From positions 1-60,607 of the forward strand of contig JBBDZM010000016.1 of NCBI GenBank assembly GCA_040900165.1: a stretch of 60,607 nucleotides of DNA, given 5' to 3'. Shown piece by piece: positions 14,155 through 23,520 of this stretch (within the stretch, counting starts at the first letter, position 1; each line of letters starts with the position of its first letter). Below the pieces are notes generated by a model. The model saw only the letters and a list, made by a program, of their open reading frames with translations. It did no database searches and was not told the origin of the DNA. The DNA is from BOKZ01 sp040900165 (lineage in GTDB: Bacteria > Patescibacteriota > UBA1384 > 2-12-FULL-50-11). Both the position numbers and the translations under genes were made by a program.

Positions 14155-15840
14155 TCAAAGTGGCAACGACAAGACTTCGTCAACGCCGCTCCCAGCCGGC
14201 CGAAAGTCTTTAAGTTTAATTTGCAGTGACTTACGGCCATTCCAAATATTTTCCTCAAGATGGCCAACGATATCGATTGTTGATAGAGGGTTATTGAAAT
14301 ATTTCTCAGCTAAGCCAAACCCAATCATATCAATCTGCGAATCCCCCGATTTTACGAAAGCTTTTAGGTGATTCCCCGCCGAGCCAATTTTCCGTGGTGA
14401 TGATACGCTCATCGAGGATTTTAACACTATTGGCAGTGGGTTACCCTGGCCAAACGGCGCTAATAAATCAAAGACACTTGTTGTTTTATAGTTTAGCTCA
14501 TGATCGCCAATCTCGGCGTCGATGGTAATTGTTGGCCGCAGCTGGTCTGCTGATATTTTTTCTTGGGCGTCTTTTTTTATTGAATCAACAAATTTCGAGA
14601 GATTTTTTTTGTCGAGGGCTATCCCTGCCGCTAGAGTGTGGCCACCAAATCGTTTGAGATGGTTGCTTGAACGCTCAAGAGCGTCAATCAGCGAATAGCT
14701 ATCGATTGAGCGAGCGCTGCCGGCCACACCCTGATCGGTGATCGAAAGTACAATCGCTGGGCGATTAGTTAACCCAACAATTTTACCGGCAACTAACCCC
14801 AACACTCCGCTCGGCCAGTTGTTGCCAGCGATAACAATCAGATGGTCAGATGATTTGTTTTGTTTCCACAACTGTTTTTCGACGTTTGCCAAAACGTTCT
14901 TGACCAACTCCCGACGTTCGTAGTTGGCGGTCTCGATTTCCCTGGCAAAAGCGGAGGCTTCGTTGATACTCTTTGAAACTAATAATTGATAAGCTGGGCG
15001 ATTATCTAATAGGCGTCCACTGGCGTTAAGGCGCGGACCAATAACATATCCAAGGGTTTGGCTGGATAGCTGATCAGGACGAATGTCGGCTTGGCGCATT
15101 AGCTCTGTCAGGCCAGGCCAGCGAGTTTTGGCTAAAACTTTTAGGCCGTAATGAACAAGTACCCGGTTTTCCCCAACAATTGGCATCATATCGGCAACAG
15201 TTGAGATAGCCACTAAGTCCAGTAGCCATTTCGAAAACCCCACCGTGATCTGTTGAGGGAAATCTTCCTGCAAGGCCACCACTAGTTTATAGGCCAGCGC
15301 GCAGCCACATAGGTATTTGAATGGGTATTTTGAGCTAGGTACGAATGGATCGATCACAGCGTCAGCATTGGGAATAATCGATTTAGGAAGGTGGTGATCG
15401 ATAATTATTACTTTTATTGCGTATTTCTTTGCGAGTGCTACCTCTTCGATGGCTGTTATTCCGGTATCGACGGTGATTAGTAACTGGCAGCTATCTTTTA
15501 TACCCTCAATCGTTTCCATGTTTATTCCGTAGCCGGTTTTACGTGTCGGTAGGATTACTTGATGCGTCAAGCCCAGTCGTTCGCAGGTCATCGCCAAAAC
15601 AGCGGCGGCTGGCGTACCGTCGGCATCGTAATCGCCAAAAATTGTTACTGACCATTTTTTCTCGACGGCCTCTCTCAACAACGCTCGGGCAATCGCCATA
15701 TCCGGTAAAAGGTTCGGGTTGTGAAGATGTTCGGTAAAATCCGGCTCTAAAGCTTTTGGGTCAATTGCACGGATTCGACACAAATGACTAATTAAATCAG
15801 TCTCCTTCCTGTCGTAGAGCTTCCATATATAGTCGCTCAT
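14155..15840 (-). CDS. recJ: single-stranded-DNA exonuclease RecJ
   Basis: A 561-residue DHH-family 5'-3' exonuclease. It shows DYDADGTPAAA (motif I), IIDHHLPKS (DHH motif), the DHHA1-type GGHTLAAGIAL segment, and a C-terminal OB-like region. It acts in recombination and repair, together with radA next to it. Its start codon overlaps the last base of the ftsQ stop region, so both appear translated from one division-cluster transcript. Confidence 0.95.
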   Translation of the reverse strand: MSDYIWKLYDRKETDLISHLCRIRAIDPKALEPDFTEHLHNPNLLPDMAIARALLREAVEKKWSVTIFGDYDADGTPAAAVLAMTCERLGLTHQVILPTRKTGYGINMETIEGIKDSCQLLITVDTGITAIEEVALAKKYAIKVIIIDHHLPKSIIPNADAVIDPFVPSSKYPFKYLCGCALAYKLVVALQEDFPQQITVGFSKWLLDLVAISTVADMMPIVGENRVLVHYGLKVLAKTRWPGLTELMRQADIRPDQLSSQTLGYVIGPRLNASGRLLDNRPAYQLLVSKSINEASAFAREIETANYERRELVKNVLANVEKQLWKQNKSSDHLIVIAGNNWPSGVLGLVAGKIVGLTNRPAIVLSITDQGVAGSARSIDSYSLIDALERSSNHLKRFGGHTLAAGIALDKKNLSKFVDSIKKDAQEKISADQLRPTITIDAEIGDHELNYKTTSVFDLLAPFGQGNPLPIVLKSSMSVSSPRKIGSAGNHLKAFVKSGDSQIDMIGFGLAEKYFNNPLSTIDIVGHLEENIWNGRKSLQIKLKDFRPAGSGVDEVLSLPL

Positions 15841-16622
15841 TATTTGTAGTAGATGTATCCAGGTGTTCGCAGATCGATATACTTTGTAATCTTTGACGAC
15901 TTATTCTCCAACGTTTGTGAGAGTAGCTGTGTTTGGATGGAGACTGGGTAGCTGGATGAATAGAGAATCTCAATTGGTTTGGCGGGAAAGGGTAGTTTGT
16001 CGAGACGTTTTGATGCAACGACGCCGGGATGAAATGGAGAAATATCGATAAAAAAATTACTTATCACAATTTTTTTCTCGGACAGCGTCTCGGTAATTGA
16101 TTGATATATATTGACCATTTCCTCACTCATTACTTGTTCGCCAATTTTTACCGGTAGTTTTTTTCTGTCCTCAATGATAGTTAGATCCCCCGAGGAGCTG
16201 ACCGACCGATATGCCACCCCTACCTTATCGATAAAGTAATCCTTCTGACTGGATTGCCAAATAAATACTGGCGCTCTAAGCTCGGCTGTACAACGTAATT
16301 TGTTGGGAATCCCTTTATCGCAGTGAATATCAATAACCTCTACGGAACTTTCCCTTATTTTTTCAATGGTCACTGCTGTGGCCGAAGAAATAATTGACTT
16401 CCCTTTGAGGGTATTCAGCTGATCAATAATCTCCTGATTATTAATGTTATTTAGCTCAACCGAATCTATCTGAAAAACTGGCAATCGGGTTAGGAAGTAC
16501 CCCCCGACGACGATTATCGTCACTACTATCAGCTGCTTAAACTGACCTCTCTTAGATTTATCAGTAACTGGGGGTTTGTATGAAGAAAAAAATACTTTCG
16601 GCGTTCGCCTAATGCTCATCAT
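15840..16622 (-). CDS. ftsQ: FtsQ/DivIB-like cell-division protein
   Basis: A protein of about 260 residues with a short basic cytoplasmic N terminus and one membrane helix (about LIVVTIIVVGGYFL). The POTRA-like domain starts at FQIDSVELNNINN and is followed by an FtsQ-like beta domain. FtsQ bridges early and late divisome proteins. The position after murC/murB-like genes is the classic dcw place of ftsQ. An AGGAGG sits right at ATGATG, so the exact start (16622, 16619 or upstream TTG 16640) is uncertain. It overlaps the upstream gene's end. Confidence 0.8.
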   Translation of the reverse strand: MMSIRRTPKVFFSSYKPPVTDKSKRGQFKQLIVVTIIVVGGYFLTRLPVFQIDSVELNNINNQEIIDQLNTLKGKSIISSATAVTIEKIRESSVEVIDIHCDKGIPNKLRCTAELRAPVFIWQSSQKDYFIDKVGVAYRSVSSSGDLTIIEDRKKLPVKIGEQVMSEEMVNIYQSITETLSEKKIVISNFFIDISPFHPGVVASKRLDKLPFPAKPIEILYSSSYPVSIQTQLLSQTLENKSSKITKYIDLRTPGYIYYK

Positions 16623-17535
16623 CCTCCTGGTAATAACCAAGATACGTTATCCGGGGGTGGTTCTCAACTCCACGTTGTTGGATTTTTTCGCCAAGCATTG
16701 TTAGACCTTGGCGAACTTTGCTTGGTGTTGATGATCTCTTAACCATCAACCAATCTCGCTTATTATCGTAGGCCAAACCCAATATTTTTAACTGTTTATT
16801 AAATTCTCTACCGATCTCAATGTCTTTAAATTCGCCCGAGAATACATTGCCCAAGACTGGTGCCGGAAATCTGGTTGAACGATTCTTAATTGCCGATAGT
16901 CGTCTAATAATTTCCTGTTGGCTAAGCATTGCTAGTTGCACGGTAACTGTTAAAAGTACCGGCGGAAAAACCAGATTGGCAGAGAATAGTGAACTAATCA
17001 ATTTGCTCCCAAGCTCTCTAGCCTCAAGCGTCCGGATTTTTAGTAAATCGGGATCGAAGATACAAATCTCCCTAATATAGCTAAGAAATTTCCAGTTAGA
17101 TGACTGGGCGTTGGTAATAGTTGCGCCACCGACTGTTCCGGGCACAGTTACTAATAACTCAATTCCGCCCAGCCCCTGTGATGCCATTGAATTTACCAAC
17201 AGGGCGTTGTCGACACCGGAGTCACAAACAACTCGGCTCGAGTTATCCAGCCGGAATATGTTTCTCGTCGAATTCTTAATTATTAAGCCCGGGAATCCCG
17301 ATTCGCCGATTAGGGTAGCTGTACCAGCGCCGATTACCCGATACGGTCGTTTGTTGGCAACGGCAAGCTTCGCCGCGTCCACCAAATCAACAACTGTCAG
17401 GGCGTCAACAAATAAGCTACTCACTCCCCCCATTCCCATTGGCATTACCTCCGACAACGGTTGGTGATCGGAGAACTTTCCCCCAAAGCGATCTCGGAAT
17501 ATATCGTTAACACTCTTAACGGGGTAGTTTTTCAT
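16609..17535 (-). CDS. degenerate MurB-like FAD-binding protein
   Basis: A 308-residue protein in the normal murB position of the dcw cluster. It has the FAD-binding fold (YRVIGAGTATLIGESGFPGLII, GGIELLVTVPGTVGGATITNAQ). The substrate-reducing half is altered. Where MurB has SGSIFKNP with the proton-donor Ser, this reads LGNVFSGE, and the C-terminal Glu motif (LEVEPE in the canonical copy) is absent. A second, canonical MurB lies at 46012-46950. This one may be a regulatory or structural relic that keeps FAD binding, and reductase activity is unlikely. Confidence 0.75.
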   Translation of the reverse strand: MKNYPVKSVNDIFRDRFGGKFSDHQPLSEVMPMGMGGVSSLFVDALTVVDLVDAAKLAVANKRPYRVIGAGTATLIGESGFPGLIIKNSTRNIFRLDNSSRVVCDSGVDNALLVNSMASQGLGGIELLVTVPGTVGGATITNAQSSNWKFLSYIREICIFDPDLLKIRTLEARELGSKLISSLFSANLVFPPVLLTVTVQLAMLSQQEIIRRLSAIKNRSTRFPAPVLGNVFSGEFKDIEIGREFNKQLKILGLAYDNKRDWLMVKRSSTPSKVRQGLTMLGEKIQQRGVENHPRITYLGYYQEDDEH

Positions 17536-18919
17536 ATATTTTGTAGACGTCTCCTGCGCCTACTAGTAAAACGACATCCCCCTTTCCGATACTTCCCTTT
17601 AAATACGTGGCCACATCTTCCAAACTAGAGCGAAACTCGACGTCATTTTTGTATTTTCTAATTTCGTTAAGTAGATCTTTGATTGTCACAAACCCGGCTT
17701 TCTCCCGGGCTGACGCCCAGATATTTAGGATTATCAGCCGGTCCACCCCCACTAAAGACTTGGCAAATTCCTTGAGAAGTTTGTCGGTCCGACTGTAAGT
17801 ATGGGGTTGAAAAACTAATGTAATCTTTTTGGTCGGGAACCGTTTTTTAGTGGCATCAATTAGAAACTTTAGGGCAGTGGGGTGGTGGGCGTAATCGTCG
17901 TAGATAAGAGCGCCGTTATACTCGCCTAGAAACTCAAACCTTCTTTTTGGCCCCGGAAAATTACGCAGAGTTTTGGCAGCGCTCTCTACTTTTACCCCCA
18001 ATTGCTCGGCCATCAGGATTGCGGCCGTTGCATTCAAGACATTGTGCCTACCCGGGGTTAGTAGTTCAAATGGCCCGATTTTGTTATCCGGGCCAGTGAT
18101 CGTGAAAGTTGTTTTTGCCCCTTCGCTTAAATCAGTAATTAGATACTTTGCCTGTGATTCAAAGCCATATGTAAAACATTTTCGGTCAGCCAAGCGTGAG
18201 ACCAACCGGCGGACCAGTGGCCAATCAGTGTTGGCAACAACGATCCCTCGGCGAGGGATTTTTAACGACAGTTGATAAAACGCCTTATACATATGTTCCG
18301 CTGTTGGAAAAACGTCGGGATGGTCGAGCTCGATACTGGTTACAATTAAGTGTTGTAGCGGGTAGTCTAAAAATTTCGGCTGCATATTGGTTTCTGATTT
18401 CTTATACTCATCGGCCTCTACTACAAAGTACTGCCCTTCGCCAACGTGAGCGTTGCTATCAAGCCCGGGGATATCGCTAGTCCCAATGGCATAGCTAGGT
18501 GAGAACCCAGCGTCTTGAAGAATTAAGGTGAGCATCGAGGTGGTGGTAGTTTTACCGTGAACGCCAGACACACCCACTCCAACGTATTCTGCCATTATCT
18601 TTCCTAGTAGCTCTGACTGGGTCATCACCGGCAATCGTAGTGATTTGGCCGCCTTGACTTCAGGGTTATTCGTACCGTAAGCGGCACCAATAACAATTAA
18701 GTCCGGTTTAGAGCCCTTGATATTTTGAGCGTCGAAACCGTTGAAATACTTAATGCTGTGCTTATCCAATAGTTGGTCGGTAATAAAAACTTCATTTACG
18801 TCACTGCCGGTTACAACGTACCCCTGCTCTTTGGACATAATCGCCAAACCGGCCATTGCCACTCCCTTGATGCCAACAAAATATATATTTTGGTAGTCCT
18901 TATTTTTGGGCATCAGCAA
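17516..18919 (-). CDS. murC: UDP-N-acetylmuramate-L-alanine ligase
   Basis: A 467-residue Mur ligase that adds L-Ala to UDP-MurNAc. It has the N-terminal Rossmann-like GIKGVAMAGLA, the ATP P-loop GVHGKTTTT, the central motif ELDHPD, and the C-terminal DDYAHHPT typical of MurC/Mpl. It overlaps murG by 20 bases upstream and the MurB-like gene downstream, which indicates tight translational coupling in the cluster. Confidence 0.95.
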   Translation of the reverse strand: MLMPKNKDYQNIYFVGIKGVAMAGLAIMSKEQGYVVTGSDVNEVFITDQLLDKHSIKYFNGFDAQNIKGSKPDLIVIGAAYGTNNPEVKAAKSLRLPVMTQSELLGKIMAEYVGVGVSGVHGKTTTTSMLTLILQDAGFSPSYAIGTSDIPGLDSNAHVGEGQYFVVEADEYKKSETNMQPKFLDYPLQHLIVTSIELDHPDVFPTAEHMYKAFYQLSLKIPRRGIVVANTDWPLVRRLVSRLADRKCFTYGFESQAKYLITDLSEGAKTTFTITGPDNKIGPFELLTPGRHNVLNATAAILMAEQLGVKVESAAKTLRNFPGPKRRFEFLGEYNGALIYDDYAHHPTALKFLIDATKKRFPTKKITLVFQPHTYSRTDKLLKEFAKSLVGVDRLIILNIWASAREKAGFVTIKDLLNEIRKYKNDVEFRSSLEDVATYLKGSIGKGDVVLLVGAGDVYKIYEKLPR

Positions 18920-20003
18920 TTATGCTCATAATGTTTGCGAGCGAGTTAGTCGAGTCGAAGTAATTTTTTAGATTGCTACCAAATTCAGTTAGTTTATCTT
19001 TGTCGCCAAATAGCTTGTTGATATCTGATAGAAACTGGTAGGAAGAGAGCTGATATTGTTGCCTGACAACCGCTGCTTTGGCCGCCTCTAGGTGCTTGGC
19101 ATTTTCTTGCTGGTGGTCGTTGGCCGACCCCGGCAGGGGGATTAAATACAGTGGTTTGGAAAACAGGGCCGCTTCGGCAGCCGTTGTTGCGCTTGAGCGA
19201 GCAATTATTAGATCGGCCGATTGATAGTAATAGGGCAGCTCCCTATCAATAAACGAATAGGGCTTATAGCGGGTTGATAAATCCGGGGGTAGGTGTTTTT
19301 TGATCTCGACAAAAGTTGAGTAGTCTTTTTCGCCAGTTAAATGAACAATGTCGTATTTGGCCAGTATCAAATGCAGCGACTGCTTAATGTATTGGTTGAT
19401 GGCAGTTGATCCCTGACTACCTGGCAGAACTAAAATTAGCGGTCTAACCTTTTTGGGCGAGCGGAGCGTCGCCGATTGACGAAGTGATCGGCGAACCGGA
19501 ATACCAACTTTTTGAAATCGGCGATCAGCGTTAGGGAAAACTGCAACGTCAAACGCCGTTAAAACTTTTACGGCAAATTTGCTGCCAATTTTGTTAGCTA
19601 CCCCCATTACCGAATCGGATTCGTGAACAATAACTGGGCAGCCAACTACCCTGGCTGCGTAAAGTACTGGTAAGGCAACGTAACCGCCCTTACTAATAAC
19701 CAACTGGGCATCAATTTTTCGCAGAATCCTGACCGCCTGAAAAAATCCTCTAATTATGTTGGAGATGTCCACTAAATTATTAATAATACTTAACGGCGAA
19801 ACATAACGGCGCCATTTCCCGGCGTTGACCGAGATAAAATTCCATCGATGGGCGGTAATTATTCTTTGCTCCAAACTGTTTTCGGATCCAATATAGACAA
19901 ACGGAACATTCTTCCCCTGGAGCTCCTCCCCGATCGCCACTAGCGGGAAGATATGCCCGCCGGTTCCGCCACCAACTAAAACTATCACGCCGTCTTTTTT
20001 CAT
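18900..20003 (-). CDS. murG: UDP-GlcNAc:lipid I N-acetylglucosaminyltransferase
   Basis: A 367-residue GT28 glycosyltransferase that makes lipid II at the inner face of the membrane. It has the N-terminal GGGTGGHIFP loop, the second glycine-rich region in the middle (LVLPGSQGSTAIN), and a C-terminal donor site with RSSATTAAEAALF and LPGSANDHQQENA. It overlaps ftsW by 4 bases. Confidence 0.96.
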   Translation of the reverse strand: MKKDGVIVLVGGGTGGHIFPLVAIGEELQGKNVPFVYIGSENSLEQRIITAHRWNFISVNAGKWRRYVSPLSIINNLVDISNIIRGFFQAVRILRKIDAQLVISKGGYVALPVLYAARVVGCPVIVHESDSVMGVANKIGSKFAVKVLTAFDVAVFPNADRRFQKVGIPVRRSLRQSATLRSPKKVRPLILVLPGSQGSTAINQYIKQSLHLILAKYDIVHLTGEKDYSTFVEIKKHLPPDLSTRYKPYSFIDRELPYYYQSADLIIARSSATTAAEAALFSKPLYLIPLPGSANDHQQENAKHLEAAKAAVVRQQYQLSSYQFLSDINKLFGDKDKLTEFGSNLKNYFDSTNSLANIMSIIADAQK

Positions 20004-21112
20004 CGCCGCTCTCCAGAAATATTAGTCAACAGCCCCAACATTGCCAGACTGGCAATTAATGAGCTGCCCCCATAACTAACAAACGGCAGAGGTAATCCAG
20101 AGAGTGGAATAATATTGAGCATCCCTCCAATGTTTATCAAGGCCTGGGTAATTATCAAGACCGACACCCCCGTTGCCATCAGTTGGGCAAAACGGCTGTT
20201 GGCTAATTGTGCTGCCACAAAGCCCCGCCAGCTCAAAACAAAAAATGCTAGTAGGATAATTAAGGCCCTAATAAAGCCCAGTTCCTCGGCAATTATTGCA
20301 AAAATTGAGTCGGTATAAGACTCTGGCAGATATTTGTATTTACTAATCCCTCCTCCAAAACCTTTCCCCCACAAACCACCGCTTCCAATCGCAATGATTG
20401 CTTGCTGTGAGTGATAGGCGGCTCCCTGTATATCCCGGCTGGCCGTAGTTTCGTTTAGAAAAACATTTAGTCGGGCAAACCGGTACGGCTCAACCACAAT
20501 TAACGCGCCTATCGCCATAATTCCCACTGCCACAAGCGCTATTACGTGCGAAAAACGCGCTTTAGCCACGAAAAACATTGCCATACTCGTAATTGCGATG
20601 GCCACCAAGGTATCCAAATCCTTGCCCAGGGCAATCAGTAACAGGACCACTCCCAGCACAATTGAGAACGGCAGAAGACCAGCTTTGAGTGTTTTGAGAG
20701 ACTCCCCTTTAACGGCAAATAGCCCAGCAAAGTAGATAATCAAAAACAACTTAACAAACTCCGATGGTTGGAAGCTGAAAAACCCAACGCCGATCCATCG
20801 ATAAACGCCATTTATTTTTCCGCCAATAACCGGAAAGAAAACCAAAATCAAAGAGATGATAGCGATAATTAATAGAGTCCCTTTGTTATCAAATAGCTTT
20901 TCGAGTTTTACCTTGCTGAAATAAAAAAAAGCCATCATGCCAATAACCCAAGCAATCAATTGTCGGACAAAGAAATGATATTGATTATCAAACCGGTCAG
21001 CCGCGACGATCTGCGAAGCCGACAAGACCATTATCAGCCCAACTATTGATAGACTCACGCCGATCGTCGGAATCAACGGATCGATCTTTTTTCTTAGTTT
21101 AAGAGAGTTCAT
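20000..21112 (-). CDS. ftsW: SEDS glycosyltransferase FtsW
   Basis: A 370-residue membrane protein with about ten helices. SEDS signatures are GVGFFSFQPSEFVKL, GKDLDTLVAI (bearing the conserved Asp) and the C-terminal IIPLSGLPLPFVSYGGSSL. FtsW polymerises septal glycan with its partner class B PBP, here the ftsI gene of the same cluster. It overlaps both murD and murG. Confidence 0.95.
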   Translation of the reverse strand: MNSLKLRKKIDPLIPTIGVSLSIVGLIMVLSASQIVAADRFDNQYHFFVRQLIAWVIGMMAFFYFSKVKLEKLFDNKGTLLIIAIISLILVFFPVIGGKINGVYRWIGVGFFSFQPSEFVKLFLIIYFAGLFAVKGESLKTLKAGLLPFSIVLGVVLLLIALGKDLDTLVAIAITSMAMFFVAKARFSHVIALVAVGIMAIGALIVVEPYRFARLNVFLNETTASRDIQGAAYHSQQAIIAIGSGGLWGKGFGGGISKYKYLPESYTDSIFAIIAEELGFIRALIILLAFFVLSWRGFVAAQLANSRFAQLMATGVSVLIITQALINIGGMLNIIPLSGLPLPFVSYGGSSLIASLAMLGLLTNISGERR

Positions 21113-22460
21113 GGATTAATTTGGTGAATTTTTCTCCTCGTTCGGCGGCATTTTTAAACATATCCTTGCTGGCACAAGCCGGGGACAATAAAACGACATC
21201 TCCCGAGTTGGCTTGTCTGAGGGCTGTTTCAACGGCATCCTTAAATACACTAAAGCCAGTTAGTCTACTAATTTTTGGCGCAAATTTCTTGAGCGATTGT
21301 TCAATATTGACGGCTTCTTGACCAACCAACACTACCGTTTTAACGCTGGAGCTCTCAATCCTTTGGGCTAGCTCAGAAAAATCGGCTCCTTTTGACGATC
21401 CACCAAGAATTAAGATAGTTGGCTGGTCGGTATACGCCGACAAGGCGGCAATGGTGGCGTCGGGCGCGGTAGCGTAGGAGTCATCGACGTATTTAACTCC
21501 ACCAAAAACTCCCACCTCTTCCATGCGGTGGGGCAGCGGCCGAAAGCTACTTAAACCCTCCAGCATGTTTTCAACAGAGATTTTTAGGATGTCCGCCACT
21601 GCACAAGCAACTGCGGCGTTATGGAATAGGTGGTCGCCCCGTAGCTTAGTTTCTTTAGCTAAATCAATTTCTGTTTGACTGATTCGTAGAACTCCCCCTT
21701 CGACAAAAACATCAGCTTTCGTTTTGGCGGAGACGCTGATTTTTTTAGCAGCCGCGCTCTGGCCGATTTGAGCCGATGCTTGGCTGTCGAGCGAAAAAAC
21801 GACCGTGTCGTCAGGTCCTTGATAGGCGGTAATTTGTTGCTTGGCGACAATATAGCTCGGCAAGTCTTGATGGAAATTTGGGCTACGCTCTGACAATGGC
21901 TGAAGATGATCGGCGGTAATAGGCAAAACCACCGCAATATGGGGGGAGTGGGCGACATCCTCCAATTGGAAGCTCGACACCTCCATCACTATTAACGTTT
22001 CTGGTGTCAGTCGATCCCAGCTATCAAAAATTGAGTTGCCAATATTACCGGCTAAAATAACTGGCTTACCCGCGGCTTTTAATATTTGTGTAATCATCGA
22101 CGAAGTTGTCCCCTTACCTTTTGTACCGGTGACGGCGATAACTTGCTGGCCTTTCATTGAAAAAATTAAATCAACGGCAGACGTTAATTCCGGCCGGCTT
22201 TGGGCATTAATTAAGGCCTGCTCGACCACTGCCGTTGGTAACCCTGGCGAGCGAAACAAGAAATCGTATCCGGCTATATCCGACAAGTAATGCTCACCGG
22301 TAACTAGTCGGATATCACTGTCGAGCTCTTCTAGCTCATCGCTACGATCACAGACGGTTACAGTCGCACCAGCTTTTTTTAGGTGAGAAATTAAGCTTAT
22401 ATTCTCCGTTCCCGCGCCAAGCAACGCCACCGATTTACCAGAAAAATCCGACCAATCCAT
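21099..22460 (-). CDS. murD: UDP-MurNAc-L-Ala:D-Glu ligase
   Basis: A Mur ligase of about 453 residues that adds D-Glu. It has an N-terminal Rossmann domain SVALLGAGTENISL, P-loop VTGTKGKGTTSSM, the HLQPL/ITADHL metal and carbamyl-Lys region, and a C-terminal KYVDDSYATAPDAT. The start at MDWSDFSGK (22460) is preferred because family members begin there. A longer frame from 22496 exists. Confidence 0.95.
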   Translation of the reverse strand: MDWSDFSGKSVALLGAGTENISLISHLKKAGATVTVCDRSDELEELDSDIRLVTGEHYLSDIAGYDFLFRSPGLPTAVVEQALINAQSRPELTSAVDLIFSMKGQQVIAVTGTKGKGTTSSMITQILKAAGKPVILAGNIGNSIFDSWDRLTPETLIVMEVSSFQLEDVAHSPHIAVVLPITADHLQPLSERSPNFHQDLPSYIVAKQQITAYQGPDDTVVFSLDSQASAQIGQSAAAKKISVSAKTKADVFVEGGVLRISQTEIDLAKETKLRGDHLFHNAAVACAVADILKISVENMLEGLSSFRPLPHRMEEVGVFGGVKYVDDSYATAPDATIAALSAYTDQPTILILGGSSKGADFSELAQRIESSSVKTVVLVGQEAVNIEQSLKKFAPKISRLTGFSVFKDAVETALRQANSGDVVLLSPACASKDMFKNAAERGEKFTKLIHELS

Positions 22461-22500
22461 ACCTACAGTATGCCCTTCATTCCTCTCCAAAAACACCCCT

Positions 22501-23520
22501 TTAACGGCTAATTAAAAAGACAAACAATCCCAAAATCGATGTCGCTGCCGAAATTACCCAGAAGCGCATGGTGATTTTTGGTTCCGGCCAGCCAATTGCC
22601 TGAAAATGGTGATGGATTGGTGCCGAGAGAAAAACTTTCTTGCCTCGGAATTTCTTGGAGAGTATCTGAATAACAGCCGAAAAGCCCTCAACATAAATCA
22701 TCAGGGCAATAATCGGCAGAATTAGAACAGTGTCGGTTAGAAAAGCTAAAACACCGAGTGTCATCCCCAGTGCCATCGCTCCAGTATCGCCCATAAAAAA
22801 CCGGGCAGGATAAATATTGAACCACATAAACGCCAGCAGCGATCCAAGAATTGTTCCACAGAATGCGGCCAGCTCCGGCTTACCCTGAATTAAGGCAATT
22901 ATTCCAAAGGCTCCAAAGGCGGTAGCCATCATTCCGCCGAGCAATCCATCTAAGCCATCTGCTTCGTTAGCCGAGAATGTTGTAAAGACGATCACCACAA
23001 TAAACAGCGGTATATACCAAGCGCCGATTTCGAAAGTCCCTAATCCAGGAATGGTTAAAATATTCCAGCCAAGTTTGTAGAAAAACCAGACCGCACCAAT
23101 TGCTGCCACCAATAAATACAGCAGTAGCTTCCAACGGAACCTCAATCCCCCAGAGTTAGGACCGACACCATTAATGTTCATTAAGTCGTCGATCGCACCG
23201 ACAATGCCAGTAGCAACCAATACAAACAACGGCAGATAAGTTTGAGCTCGCGACAGATTCATTAGCAGTGTAATCACGGCGGTAGTTGTCCAAATTAGCA
23301 GACCACCCATCGTTGGGGTGTTTTCTTTGTGCTTGTGTAGGGAATAAAATATCGGCGCCGTTTTTTCGTCAAAGCCTGTCTGGCGGATCCGTTTGCCTAG
23401 TCGGTTTTTATATAGAAAGTCGGTAAATAGCGGTGTCCAAAGAATTGCCACCAAGAAAGACAGGCTAGAAAGCCAGAAAGTTTTTGCTAGAGCGAAATGC
23501 GCTATGTCGTTAAATCCCAT
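22501..23520 (-). CDS. mraY: phospho-MurNAc-pentapeptide transferase
   Basis: An integral membrane enzyme of about 339 residues that makes lipid I. It has the DD pair in AIDDLMNI, the catalytic EADGLDGLLGG region, MGDTGAMALG, and the cytoplasmic HHHFQ motif. An AAGGAATTGTC sequence lies before the ATG at 23520, inside the end of murF, so the genes overlap and are coupled. Confidence 0.96.
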   Translation of the reverse strand: MGFNDIAHFALAKTFWLSSLSFLVAILWTPLFTDFLYKNRLGKRIRQTGFDEKTAPIFYSLHKHKENTPTMGGLLIWTTTAVITLLMNLSRAQTYLPLFVLVATGIVGAIDDLMNINGVGPNSGGLRFRWKLLLYLLVAAIGAVWFFYKLGWNILTIPGLGTFEIGAWYIPLFIVVIVFTTFSANEADGLDGLLGGMMATAFGAFGIIALIQGKPELAAFCGTILGSLLAFMWFNIYPARFFMGDTGAMALGMTLGVLAFLTDTVLILPIIALMIYVEGFSAVIQILSKKFRGKKVFLSAPIHHHFQAIGWPEPKITMRFWVISAATSILGLFVFLISR

